Of a DNA stretch of 64,000 bases, positions 35,359-43,935 are shown piece after piece. Location of the stretch: NCBI RefSeq assembly GCF_000768695.1, contig NZ_AVPL01000013.1:1-64000 (forward strand), written 5' to 3'. The first letter of the stretch is position 1; every line of letters begins with the position of its first letter. The position numbers and the translations under genes were made by a program. The DNA is from Knoellia aerolata DSM 18566. Lineage in GTDB: Bacteria > Actinomycetota > Actinomycetes > Actinomycetales > Dermatophilaceae. The notes under the pieces were generated by a model that was given only the letters and a program-made list of their open reading frames with translations, did not search any database and had not been told where the DNA came from.

Positions 35359-36562
35359 CGTCGTCGTCGTGGGCGGGGGGATCGTCGGCCTGGCGACCGC
35401 GCACGAGATCCTGCGGCGGCGACCGGGAGCGGACGTCCTCGTCGTCGAGAAGGAGAGCGAGGTCGCACGCCACCAGACCGGGCACAACAGCGGCGTGATC
35501 CACGCCGGCGTCTACTACGCGCCGGGAAGCCTCAAGGCGAGGTTCTGCACGGAGGGCGCCGCGCGGACGCGCGAGTACTGCGCCGAGAAGCACATCCCCG
35601 TCGTCGACACCGGCAAGCTCGTCGTGGCCACGAACGACGTCGAGGTCGGGCGCCTGGCCGACCTCACCGACCGCGCCCGCGCGAACGGGCTGAGCGTCAC
35701 CCGGCTCGGCGCCGGCGAGCTCCGCGACCGCGAGCCTCACGTGACGGGCCTGGGCGCGCTGCACGTCCACGCGACCGGGATCACCGACTACGTCGCCGTG
35801 TGCCGGGCGCTCGCCGCCGACGTCGTGGCGACCGGCGGGTCGGTCCGCACCTCCGTCGCCGTGGTCGGCATCGAGGAGACCACCGACGCGGTGACCCTCA
35901 CCCTCGACGAGCACGGCTGGCGCACCACCGAGTCGGCGCGGCGGGTCGTCGTCTGCGGTGGGCTCCAGGCCGACCGGCTCGCGGCGATGTCCGGACTCAA
36001 CACCGGAGCCGACTCCTTCCAGATCGTGCCGTTCCGGGGCGAGTACCACCGCCTGCCCGCGTCGCGGGCCGGCCTCGTCGACGCGCTCATCTACCCGGTG
36101 CCCGACCCCGACCTGCCCTTCCTCGGGGTCCACCTCACCCGGACGGTCGACGGCGGGATCACGGTCGGTCCCAACGCGGTGCTCGGCTTCAGCCGCGAGG
36201 GCTACCGCAAGGGGTCGGTCGACCTGCGCGACGTCGCCGCCTACGCCCGGTTCCCCGGCATGTGGAGCGTGGCCCGGCGGCACTGGCGCACCGGCCTGGA
36301 GGAGCAACGCGACTCGTGGCGGCGCCGCGGCTACCTGCGGCTGGTGCAGCGCTACTGCCCCGAGCTCACGGTCGACGACCTCCTCCCCGAGCCGGCCGGC
36401 ATACGGGCCCAGGCCGTGCTGCGCGACGGCACGCTCGTCCACGACTTCCTCGTCCGCCGGACGGCGCGCACCGTCCACGTCTGCAACGCACCCTCCCCCG
36501 CGGCCACGTCCGCCTTCCCGATCGCGGCCCACGTCGCCGACCTCGCGGCCCCGGCTGGATGA
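35351..36562 (+). CDS. lhgO: L-2-hydroxyglutarate oxidase
   Basis: 403 residues. FAD-binding VVVVGGGIVGLATAHEIL at the N-terminus and HNSGVIHAGVYYAPGSLKA near residue 45, the signature of LhgO/L2HGDH flavoproteins; FRGEYHRLP and GPNAVLGFSREGY follow. It oxidises L-2-hydroxyglutarate to 2-oxoglutarate, feeding electrons to the respiratory chain. The 8-nt overlap with the MerR gene makes co-transcription nearly certain. A GGCATAC heptamer at 36398 creates a rare ATA Ile codon here. Confidence 0.9.
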   Translation: MRDVVVVGGGIVGLATAHEILRRRPGADVLVVEKESEVARHQTGHNSGVIHAGVYYAPGSLKARFCTEGAARTREYCAEKHIPVVDTGKLVVATNDVEVGRLADLTDRARANGLSVTRLGAGELRDREPHVTGLGALHVHATGITDYVAVCRALAADVVATGGSVRTSVAVVGIEETTDAVTLTLDEHGWRTTESARRVVVCGGLQADRLAAMSGLNTGADSFQIVPFRGEYHRLPASRAGLVDALIYPVPDPDLPFLGVHLTRTVDGGITVGPNAVLGFSREGYRKGSVDLRDVAAYARFPGMWSVARRHWRTGLEEQRDSWRRRGYLRLVQRYCPELTVDDLLPEPAGIRAQAVLRDGTLVHDFLVRRTARTVHVCNAPSPAATSAFPIAAHVADLAAPAG

Positions 36563-36805
36563 CCGTCCGGGAGCTGCTGGCTCGAGCCGGTTTCGGACGG
36601 CTCGCCCACCCGCCTCATGGCCCTGCTCGTCGGGGTCAACGTCGGCTCGATCGTCACGCTGCGGGGCTCGCTCGCGACGCTGCTCTGGCGGGACCGCTGC
36701 CGACGCGCAGGTCTGCGGGTGGACGCGTGGCCGTATGCCGCCCGCAGCCCGGTCTGCGCCGTCGCCGCCGTCTCGGCCGCCCTGCTCGCCCTCGGCCTGG
36801 CGTGA
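36563..36805 (+). pseudogene. 3' remnant of an ArsB/SLC13-type anion permease
   Basis: The frame directly after the lhgO stop encodes 80 codons ending at TGA 36805. It contains LEPVSDGSPTRLMALLVG, VNVGSIVTLRGSLATLLWRD and a final hydrophobic segment VCAVAAVSAALLALGLA, which is how proteins of the ArsB/SLC13 family end. The N-terminal ~350 residues expected of such a permease are missing, so this is a decayed fragment, probably left by a deletion whose edge is at lhgO. A 62-residue small membrane protein starting at ATG 36617 is the alternative. Confidence 0.6.
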
Positions 36806-36896
36806 CGGTGAGACCTCCCCATTGCCCCTTGCCGTCGCTGCCCCTAGGTTCCACCCAGCGGTCGCAACCAGGCGGCCCGGGGAGGGGAGCACCACC

Positions 36897-37943
36897 ATGT
36901 CCAGAACCACGCGCCTGTTGCGCACCCGCGTCGTCGCGGGAGCCCTGGGGGCACTGGCCCTCACGGGTGCCACGCTCGTCGCGACGCCGGAGGCCGGCCT
37001 GACCAGCCGTGCGGACGCCGCAGGACCGCTATACCCGGCCGACTGCGAGGAGGACGAGTCCTCGTCCGAGTTCGGAGGAGCCAGGATCAGCCAGACCTAC
37101 GCCGACCTCTTCTCCAAGGGTGCTCCGGCTGGCCGCTACCTCGACAGCTTCACCCCGCAGGGCCTCGGCGTCTGGGAGAACTGGCAGGGCGGGTCGGGCA
37201 CGGAGGACCTGCTCCTCGTCGGGATGCACTACTTCGACGACCCGGCCACCTCAGGGGACGACGAGGTGAGCCACCGCTCGCGGCTCTACGGCATGACGAC
37301 GTCCGGCACCGTGCGTGGCTTCGCCACGCTCCCGATCGGGGCCCACACCGGCGGCGTCAAGGTCCACGACGGCTGGGTCTACGTCCAGAAGAGCCAGACC
37401 GAGATCCTGCGCTACTCGGTCGAGCGGGTCCGCGAGGCCTTCACGAACCCCTCGAGGCGCAAGCTGGGACCGGGGCGCGACACCGCACCGGTCGTCGGCG
37501 CAAGCTTCTTCGACATCGACGGCGGCTACCTGTATGCGGGGCGGCACGACGAGAACGTGCGTGGGGAGATGCGCCGCTACGCCATCAAGCCCAGCGGCGA
37601 CCTCGAGCTCGACGAGTCCTGGGGCCCGCTCGAGATCCCGACCAAGGCGCAGGGCGTGCTCGTCATGGCCGACACCTTCGTCTTCTCCACGTCCCTGGGA
37701 CGCGGCAACCGCGGCAACGTCTACGTCGTCCAGCGCACCTACGGCGTGGGCGAGGAGTTCACCCAGGCGCCCTACCGCTGCTTCCAGTCCGTGGCGATGA
37801 TCCAGGAGCTCGTCAGCTGGAACGGCGTCACCTACCTGCTCAACGAGAGCGGCAGCGCGGAGTTCGCCACCGACGACCGGATCCACAACATCCGCAACCT
37901 GCACGTCGCGAGCACGGACCGGCTGCGCAGCCTCGTCTGGTGA
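36897..37943 (+). CDS. Exported protein, probable beta-propeller, unknown function
   Basis: 348 residues. Signal peptide to about residue 41 (ends RADAAG). The mature protein has repeated short beta segments such as FTPQGLGVWENW, LLLVGMHYFDD, GAHTGGVKVHDGWVYVQKS and GYLYAGRHDENV, as in secreted propeller-like proteins of actinomycetes. Two Cys near each end (ADCEED and YRCFQSV). Ribosome site GGAGGGGAG before ATG 36897. No enzymatic motif is visible. Confidence 0.75.
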   Translation: MSRTTRLLRTRVVAGALGALALTGATLVATPEAGLTSRADAAGPLYPADCEEDESSSEFGGARISQTYADLFSKGAPAGRYLDSFTPQGLGVWENWQGGSGTEDLLLVGMHYFDDPATSGDDEVSHRSRLYGMTTSGTVRGFATLPIGAHTGGVKVHDGWVYVQKSQTEILRYSVERVREAFTNPSRRKLGPGRDTAPVVGASFFDIDGGYLYAGRHDENVRGEMRRYAIKPSGDLELDESWGPLEIPTKAQGVLVMADTFVFSTSLGRGNRGNVYVVQRTYGVGEEFTQAPYRCFQSVAMIQELVSWNGVTYLLNESGSAEFATDDRIHNIRNLHVASTDRLRSLVW

Positions 37944-37972
37944 GCCCGCCGCCCACCTGAGGTCAGTGGAGT

Positions 37973-38004
37973 CCGGGCCGTCACCGATCATGGTGACGGC
38001 CCGG
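37973..38004 (+). terminator. Terminator after the exported protein gene
   Basis: CCGGGCCGTCACC (37973-37985) and its perfect complement (37992-38004) around a 6-nt loop. It follows the stop codon by 29 nt and precedes the L,D-transpeptidase gene. Confidence 0.85.
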
Positions 38005-38106
38005 CTCTCGTGTGGTCACGATCCGGCCACGGACGCGACCCGCCTCCCGGCTCCCGCGTCTACAGGGGTGCAGGATGGCCGCGATCGACAGAGCGCGGGG
38101 AGCGAC

Positions 38107-39033
38107 ATGACAGGCAGCATGCGTCGAGGGATCGTCACCGTGGGGACGGTGGCGGTGCTCACCGGCGGGCTGGGGGCCTGCGCCGGGGTCAGCTGGACGC
38201 CGGACCGCGACCCGACGACGGCAGCACCAGAGGGCATGACGGAGCCGGTCGTCACCGCCGCCCCGATCACGCCGACCCTGCCCACGGCGTCCACCGCCCC
38301 CAGCACGACGCCGACGCCGACGCCCCGCATCAGCGCGACGCCGAAGCCGAGCGTCACCGTCACGCCGAAGCCCGAGCCTTCGCCGACCGCCACCTCGAAG
38401 CCGAAGCCCAAGCCGTCGGCAAGCACGCCCCCGGCCACGGCGTCCCTGCGGGTCGGAGACCGGGGCCCCGCGGTCCTCGCGCTGCAGGAACGGCTGTCCG
38501 CCCTCGGTTACTGGATGGGCGAGCCCGACGGGCACTTCGGCGCCCTCACCCAGCAGGCCGTGTGGGCGCTCCAGAAGTCCGCCGGCATCTCCCGCACCGG
38601 CAGGGTCGGGCCGAGGACCCAGCGGGCGCTCGACGACGGCGTCCGGCCCCGGACCCGGCTCGGCGGCTCCGGCGTCGACATCGACCTCCAGCGGCAGATC
38701 CTCATGATCGTCCGCGGCGGTCAGGTGAAGTACATCCTCAACACGAGCACCGGCGGCGGCTACGAGTACGAGCGCAAGGACGGGAGCACCGCCACCGCCC
38801 GCACCCCGAAGGGCACGTTCCGGGTCGGCTACGTCGTCGACGGACGCGACGAGGGGTTCCTCGGCGAGATGTGGCGACCCCGCTACTTCAACGGCGGGTA
38901 TGCCGTCCACGGCTCGCCGTCGATCCCGGCCCATCCGGCCTCGCACGGCTGCGCCCGGGTGAGCAACTCGGCCATGAACATGATCTGGAGCCAGAACCAC
39001 ATGCCGAAGGGCTCGACCGTTCTCGTGCGCTGA
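38107..39033 (+). CDS. L,D-transpeptidase with peptidoglycan-binding domain
   Basis: 308 residues. Signal sequence with possible lipobox (LGACAG, Cys about 24). A long Pro/Thr/Ser/Lys linker (residues 40-110) with repeated TPKP-like units spans the wall, then a PG_binding_1 domain (VLALQERLSALGYWMGEPDG) and a YkuD domain with SHGCARVS, catalytic Cys about 282 (usual motif SHGCIRL). It makes 3-3 crosslinks or anchors proteins in peptidoglycan. Confidence 0.9.
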   Translation: MTGSMRRGIVTVGTVAVLTGGLGACAGVSWTPDRDPTTAAPEGMTEPVVTAAPITPTLPTASTAPSTTPTPTPRISATPKPSVTVTPKPEPSPTATSKPKPKPSASTPPATASLRVGDRGPAVLALQERLSALGYWMGEPDGHFGALTQQAVWALQKSAGISRTGRVGPRTQRALDDGVRPRTRLGGSGVDIDLQRQILMIVRGGQVKYILNTSTGGGYEYERKDGSTATARTPKGTFRVGYVVDGRDEGFLGEMWRPRYFNGGYAVHGSPSIPAHPASHGCARVSNSAMNMIWSQNHMPKGSTVLVR

Positions 39034-39054
39034 GCCGGGCACCGCCCTCGGCTC
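39032..39054. terminator. Hairpin between convergent L,D-transpeptidase and MFS genes
   Basis: GAGCC-GGGC, loop ACC, GCCC, two-base bulge, GGCTC. It begins at the stop codon of the rightward gene and could serve both directions. Shorter and less perfect than the other terminators here. Confidence 0.5.
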
Positions 39055-39060
39055 GCGCGC

Positions 39061-40293
39061 TCAGCGCACCGAGGAGGCCGCAGCGACGCCGGCTTCCCGG
39101 GGCAGGGTCTCGCGGGCTCGCGACCAGGGGATGGTCGCGAGCAGGCTGAGCAGTCCGGTCACCCCGAACGCCAGCGCGTAGCTGCCCGAGTCGACGAGGG
39201 CGCCGGCGAGGATCGGCCCGATGATCGCGCCGGCGTCGGCGGACATCTGGAAGGCCGCCAGGGCGGGTCCGCCGCTGCGGTCGCGGCCGATGATGTCCGC
39301 GATGCTCGCCTGCTGCGCCGGGTTGAGGGCTCCGGACCCGAGACCGGCGATGATCGAGAGGGCGACGAGAACCGGGAAGGTCGTGGCGAAGCCGGTGGCG
39401 ATCGTCGCGACCCCGGCGACGGCGAGCCCGCCGATGATGAAGGGCCGCCTCCCGAGGCGGTCACTGAGTCGCCCGGCGACGTTCATCCCGACGGCGTTGC
39501 CTCCGGCGTAGATCGCGAGGACGGCACCGGCGAGCCACGGCTCCTTGCCGATGTTGGCCGCGACGAAGAGCGGGATGATCGCGTTGCGGACGCCGAAGTT
39601 GGCCCACCCGTTGGCGAACGCCGACACCAGGCCGGCGCGGTAGGCGCTGTCCGCCAGCCCCTCCCGCGCGGTCATCACGGGGAGCACCGGCGCGTCGGCG
39701 GGCGGGCGCAACGCACTGCTGCTGATGAAGATCGCGACGAGAGCCGCGGCGACGACGAGCGCCGCGGCATACGCGAGGAACGGGACGCGGAGCCCGAACC
39801 CGCCCAGGGCGCCACCGACGGCCGGCCCGCCGATGCCGCCGATGAGGAAGGCCGAACCGTAGGCGGAGGAGACCCGTCCACGGATCGCCGGGGGCGCGAG
39901 GCGAACGATGAGCGCGGTCGCCGAGATGGTGAACATCACTGAGCCGATGCCGCCGAGCCCGCGGAAGACGAGGAGCTGCCAGTAGCTCTGCGCGAACGCC
40001 GTCGCCGCGGTGGACGCCGCGACGATGAGCAGGCCGGCGAGGTAGATCGGGCGCTCGCCGAGCCGGACGATGAGGCTGCCGCCGGCGGGGGCGAAGACGA
40101 GGCGGAAGAACGCGAACATGCTGACGACGATCGCGCTGGCCGTCGCGCCGACGCCGAAGCTCTGGGCGAACTGCGGGAGGACCGGCGTGATGAGCCCGAA
40201 GCCGAGGGCGATGACGAAGGCGGAGGCCACGAGGACCCAGATCTCGCGCGGGATGCGGACACGCTCGACGCGCGTGGAAGTCGGGGAGGCCAT
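39061..40293 (-). CDS. MFS transporter (DHA1-like)
   Basis: 410 residues from ATG 40293. Twelve hydrophobic segments; loop 2-3 reads VRLGERPIYLAGLLIV and the later GRLSDRLGRRPFIIGGL is the classic MFS motif repeated in the second half. Likely a drug or metabolite exporter; substrate unknown. The longer frame to 40509 crosses hairpin element B and is not coding. The GTATGCC at 40305 lies in the short leader. Confidence 0.85.
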   Translation of the reverse strand: MASPTSTRVERVRIPREIWVLVASAFVIALGFGLITPVLPQFAQSFGVGATASAIVVSMFAFFRLVFAPAGGSLIVRLGERPIYLAGLLIVAASTAATAFAQSYWQLLVFRGLGGIGSVMFTISATALIVRLAPPAIRGRVSSAYGSAFLIGGIGGPAVGGALGGFGLRVPFLAYAAALVVAAALVAIFISSSALRPPADAPVLPVMTAREGLADSAYRAGLVSAFANGWANFGVRNAIIPLFVAANIGKEPWLAGAVLAIYAGGNAVGMNVAGRLSDRLGRRPFIIGGLAVAGVATIATGFATTFPVLVALSIIAGLGSGALNPAQQASIADIIGRDRSGGPALAAFQMSADAGAIIGPILAGALVDSGSYALAFGVTGLLSLLATIPWSRARETLPREAGVAAASSVR

Positions 40294-40354
40294 GAGACAG
40301 ACAAGTATGCCGCCCACCCCGGACATTCCTGGACCCTCACTTCCGCCGGTCCCC

Positions 40355-40417
40355 AACTCGCCAATTCCCCCGTTCGGCACCGACACGCCGTGTGCCCAAC
40401 GGGGGAATTGGCGAGTT
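40355..40417. repeat. Hairpin repeat element, copy B (also terminator of the ECF transporter operon)
   Basis: A 20-nt arm starting AACTCGCCAATTCC (40355-40374) pairs perfectly with 40398-40417; the centre holds GACACGCCGTGTG (40382-40394), identical to copy A. Outside the arms GTCCC and GGGAC extend the stem with one wobble pair. The end supplies the TAA stop (40418-40416) of the transporter gene, as copy A does for dinB. The inner stem differs from copy A but is still fully paired. Confidence 0.8.
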
Positions 40418-42701
40418 AGGGACGGGCGAGGAGGGCGACGACGGCGGGCAGGGACGCGGCGAGGACGAGCATGGTGTCGCGGACGTGCCACGCGGCCAGG
40501 GCGAACCACGTGCGGCGCCGGACGGTCGCGAAGCCCCGGGCGTCCATCGCGACGGCGAGGTCGGCGGCGAGGCGGAGCGTGCGCACGAGCAGGCCGAAGG
40601 TGAGGGCGCCGACGTGGGCGAGGAACCGGCGGGGCGACCTCGCGGTGACGCCGAGACCGCGCACCCGGCGGGCCCGGGCGATCTCCCTCCAGATCTCGCC
40701 GAAGGTGTGCACCCGCTGGAGCGCCGCCGCGACCGCGACGACGGGGCGCGGGGGCAGCCGCAGGACCTGCCCCGCATGGTCACCGAGCCGGTCGGGGTCG
40801 ACGAACGGGAGGAGCACCGCGGACGGCAGCACGATGATGACGACCCGCAGGAAGCCGGTGGCGGCGAGCTCGACGTCGTGACCACCCAGCAGCCACGTCG
40901 ACCACGCGACGCCGACGGCCCCGATGAGTCCGGGGACCAGCCGCACGAGGAACCGTCGCACCCGCCGGCGCGGCCGCGGCCCCTCCCCGGGCGCGGCGAG
41001 GCCGACCGCGGCGAGCAGGAGCTGGGTGGCGATGACGACCACCGAGGTGCGCCAGCCGGGCGAGGCCACGCCGGCGACGATGGCGAGCGCCGACCCGGCG
41101 AACAGGGCGAGGGGTCCGCACCGCGCGACCAGCGGGGTGCGTGGCGTCCGGTCCGGCGGCGGCTTGGGCGGTGCGACGAGGGTCCGGACGTCGTCGGCGT
41201 GCTCGACCAGCCCGGGGTCGTGGGTGGCGACGACGACCGAGCCGCCGGCGGCCGAATGCGCGGCGAGCAGCCCTGCCACCGCGGCCCACGTGTGCCGGTC
41301 CTGGCCCACGGTGGGCTCGTCCGCGAGCAGGGTGGGCGGCCGGTGCAGCAGGCCGGCGACGAGGGCGAGTCGCCGTTGCTCCCCACCGGAGAGCTCGCGC
41401 GGGTCGGCGCCCTCGAGGTGGTCGATCGCCAGGACGGCGAGGAGCTCGCGGGCGCGCTCGAGCGTGGCGGTCGAGTCGTCGCCGAGCGCCCGGGACGTCG
41501 CCAGCACCTCGTCGAGCACGGTGCGGGCCACGACCGTCGAGCTCGACCACTGGGGCGACCAGGCGAGCACCCGGGCGAGGTCGGCGGAGCCGAGGTCGCC
41601 CACCGGTCCACGGGAGCGTGGCCGGCCCGCCGCGACGGGGCCCACGACCTCGACCCCACGCCCGCCGTCTGTCGGGGCGACGAAGCCGGCCAGCGCGTGC
41701 AGGAGGGTCGACTTGCCCGACCCGGAGGCGCCGACCAGCGCCGTCACGGTGCCGGGGGCCGGGGCCAGCGGCTCCGGGCTGACGAGCGCCGGCACCGCGC
41801 GGCGTGTGCCGTCGACGAGGGTCAGCTCGCGGTCGACGCGCAACGCGGGGGCCTCGACGAGACCGGCGTCCTCGCGGACGGGCGCCAGCGTGACGGCCAG
41901 GGGCGACGGGCGCGCACCGCCGGGCACCCAGACGCCCATCTCGAGCAGGCGGTCGCGCTCGCGGGCCAACACCTCCCCCACCGGTCCGTCGGCGACGAGC
42001 CGGCCGTCGTGGTCGAGGACGAGCACCCGGTCGACGAGGTCGACCCACGGTCCGAGGACGTGCTCGACGACCACGGTCGTGAGCCCTCCGCCCATGACGC
42101 CGGCGACCGCCGTCCGGACCTGAGCGGCGTTGTCGGCGTCCAGCATGGCCGTCGGCTCGTCGAGGAGCAGAACCGCGGGGGCCAGGGCGAGCGCGCCGGC
42201 GAGGGCCAGCCGCTGCGTCTGCCCGCCGGACAGGGCGTGGGTGGGGGTGTCCTCGGGCAGCCCGTCGAGACCGACGGCGTCGAGGCTGCGCCGGACGACC
42301 TCCGGCATGAGGTCGCGGGCGACGCCGGTGTTCTCGAGCCCGAACGCGACGTCGCGCCCGACGGTCGCCGCGACGACGCCCGCGCCGGGCTCCTGGAGGA
42401 CGAGGCCGACCTCGCCCACCCGCGTGCCGGGCTCGTGCCCGTCGACGGTGACCGACCCCGTGAGCTCGCCCGCGTCGGCGGTCGTGAGCAGGCCGGCGAG
42501 GGCGCGCAGCAGGGTCGACTTGCCGGACCCGCTGGGCCCCACGAGCAGGACCCGTTCCCCGGGGTCGACGGACAGCGAGATGTCGCGGAGCACCGGCTCG
42601 CGGCGCCCGTAGGGCCGCCAGCTGAGCCCGGCGACGACGACGGCACCGCCCGTGTGCTGGGGCGACGCCGCCGGGGCCGGGTCAGACAGCTCGGACCTCA
42701 C
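40416..42701 (-). CDS. Fused ECF transporter ATPase-ATPase-T component (YkoD-YkoC type)
   Basis: 761 residues from GTG 42701 (CAGGAGCACC just upstream). Two ATPase domains: Walker A GPSGSGKST near residue 53 with LSGGQTQRLALAGAL and LLLDEPTAMLD; second GASGSGKST near residue 325 with LSGGEQRRLALVAGL and LLADEPTVG. The C-terminal ~230 residues are an EcfT/CbiQ membrane protein with about five helices and EIWREIARARRVRGLG, the coupling motif. Bacillus encodes YkoD and YkoC separately; here they are one chain. It overlaps the S-component gene by 20 nt. Confidence 0.88.
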   Translation of the reverse strand: MRSELSDPAPAASPQHTGGAVVVAGLSWRPYGRREPVLRDISLSVDPGERVLLVGPSGSGKSTLLRALAGLLTTADAGELTGSVTVDGHEPGTRVGEVGLVLQEPGAGVVAATVGRDVAFGLENTGVARDLMPEVVRRSLDAVGLDGLPEDTPTHALSGGQTQRLALAGALALAPAVLLLDEPTAMLDADNAAQVRTAVAGVMGGGLTTVVVEHVLGPWVDLVDRVLVLDHDGRLVADGPVGEVLARERDRLLEMGVWVPGGARPSPLAVTLAPVREDAGLVEAPALRVDRELTLVDGTRRAVPALVSPEPLAPAPGTVTALVGASGSGKSTLLHALAGFVAPTDGGRGVEVVGPVAAGRPRSRGPVGDLGSADLARVLAWSPQWSSSTVVARTVLDEVLATSRALGDDSTATLERARELLAVLAIDHLEGADPRELSGGEQRRLALVAGLLHRPPTLLADEPTVGQDRHTWAAVAGLLAAHSAAGGSVVVATHDPGLVEHADDVRTLVAPPKPPPDRTPRTPLVARCGPLALFAGSALAIVAGVASPGWRTSVVVIATQLLLAAVGLAAPGEGPRPRRRVRRFLVRLVPGLIGAVGVAWSTWLLGGHDVELAATGFLRVVIIVLPSAVLLPFVDPDRLGDHAGQVLRLPPRPVVAVAAALQRVHTFGEIWREIARARRVRGLGVTARSPRRFLAHVGALTFGLLVRTLRLAADLAVAMDARGFATVRRRTWFALAAWHVRDTMLVLAASLPAVVALLARP

Positions 42702-43350
42702 GGTGCTCCTGCCCGGGCGGGAACGCGTTGAGCGCGCCCGCGGCGGCAAGGGCCCGGGTCAGCAGCCACCCGAGGCCGCCCGCGATGACCGCGCCGGCCG
42801 CCGTCATGATGGCGAGGTAGGCGATCTTGTGGTCCCACGCCCAGTCCGGGTAGTAGGTGACCCACTCGTACGCGACCTCGAGCGGCGCCGACAGGGCACC
42901 CGCGAGGGCGGCGGCGCCGAGCCCGTACACGGCATACCCGAGGATCGCGAACGCGAGCTCGGCTCCCAGGCCCTGGAGGACCCCGGCGAGGAAGGTCGAG
43001 AAGCCCCACTTCGTCCCGGGGACCATCGACACCAGCGCGGCGACGACCTCGCAGAGGAGGGCCGCGCCGGGTCGACGGACGACGAGCCCGCCGACCACAC
43101 CGGCCATGAGCCAGGGCGCGGCGGTGATCCCGGCGAGCGGGGGGTACACCGTCGTGAGGGCGGTCGACGGCACCTCGTAGGCCTGGCCCCAGCCCCAGTA
43201 GGCGACACCGAAGGCGGCACCGAGGAAGGCGATCGTGAGGATGTCGACGGTGCGCCAGGCCATGAGCGGCCGGGTGGCGAGGATGCTGCGGCCCCGTCGG
43301 GGGCCGTTCGTGGCCGGCGCGCTCGCCGGCGTGGTCGTGTGTGCTGCCAT
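42682..43350 (-). CDS. ykoE: ECF transporter S component, YkoE-like (thiamine-related)
   Basis: 222 residues from ATG 43350 (ribosome site GGGAGAAG). Five to six hydrophobic segments after a ~35-residue polar N-terminus; DILTIAFLGAAFGVAYWGW and GTKWGFSTFLAGVLQGLGAEL are typical of YkoE-type substrate-binding membrane subunits. A TPP riboswitch precedes it, so the cargo is thiamine or its pyrimidine precursor. Works with the fused ATPase/T polypeptide encoded downstream. Confidence 0.88.
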   Translation of the reverse strand: MAAHTTTPASAPATNGPRRGRSILATRPLMAWRTVDILTIAFLGAAFGVAYWGWGQAYEVPSTALTTVYPPLAGITAAPWLMAGVVGGLVVRRPGAALLCEVVAALVSMVPGTKWGFSTFLAGVLQGLGAELAFAILGYAVYGLGAAALAGALSAPLEVAYEWVTYYPDWAWDHKIAYLAIMTAAGAVIAGGLGWLLTRALAAAGALNAFPPGQEHREVRAV

Positions 43351-43427
43351 GACGTCTTCTCCCGTGGCGTCCGATGGATACCTCGGGGAGGTGAGCCGCA
43401 CCGCACGCACCTCGCATGAGGCACGGC

Positions 43428-43523
43428 CACCTGAGAACTCGACTCCCTACGCCGGTGCGAACCGGATCAGGTGTGAGGGTCTGCGGTTGCCCGCACTCTC
43501 AGCGCCGAAGCGCTCCCCTGTCG
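43428..43523 (-). promoter_or_regulatory. TPP riboswitch (THI element)
   Basis: On the minus strand the order is CTGAGAG (43502-43496), then CCTGATCCGGTTCGCACCGG starting at 43471 and GCGTAGGGA ending at 43444: the conserved THI box. It lies 78 nt upstream of the S-component ATG. A possible -10 TAGGGT (43541-43536) is just upstream. Thiamine pyrophosphate binding would shut off the transporter, either by termination or by hiding the ribosome site. Confidence 0.95.
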
Positions 43524-43622
43524 TTTGACGTGGTCACCCTACTCCTCACGTGTGGCAGGGTGGAACGAGGTGAACAGGCGAGCCCGTCTCGTCCGTCACG
43601 ACCCGCGAACCAGGAGTGACCG

Positions 43623-43901
43623 ATGGGCAGCATGGTGTGGAAGATCCTCGGAACCGGCTCGGCCATCGCCGCCGGCATCGCCGCGACCAAGGTCGCCGAC
43701 CAGCTCTGGCAGAAGGCGGGGCGCGACAGGGCCCTCGACCCCAAGGACCCGGACTCGCCGGTCTGGGAGGCGCTCGCGTATGCCGCCCTCACCGGGCTCG
43801 CGGCCGGCGTGGCCCGGACGATGGCCACCCGCAAGGCGGCCCAGTTCTACGCCCGTTCGGCCGGCCACAAGCCGCAGGAGATCGTCGACCGCGACCTCTG
43901 A
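43623..43901 (+). CDS. DUF4235 small membrane protein
   Basis: 92 residues. Start KILGTGSAIAAGIAATKVADQLW and the middle LAYAALTGLAAGVARTMATRKAA match the DUF4235 family, which is common in actinobacteria; two hydrophobic segments. Function is unknown. Ribosome site AGGAGTG before ATG 43623. Monocistronic by position. Confidence 0.88.
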   Translation: MGSMVWKILGTGSAIAAGIAATKVADQLWQKAGRDRALDPKDPDSPVWEALAYAALTGLAAGVARTMATRKAAQFYARSAGHKPQEIVDRDL

Positions 43902-43935
43902 GCCGACCGGCCCCGACCCGCCCCGGCCGGAGCGC

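Noticed and set aside
33689-40417. The two hairpin copies as attachment sites of an integrated element
   Set aside because: They are palindromic, not direct repeats at a tRNA, and the 6.6 kb between them holds ordinary chromosomal genes (dinB, lhgO, L,D-transpeptidase) and no integrase.
40294-40509. N-terminal extension of the MFS gene across hairpin element B
   Set aside because: Crosses the repeat hairpin and the start of the neighbouring gene; ATG 40293 fits a normal MFS N-terminus.
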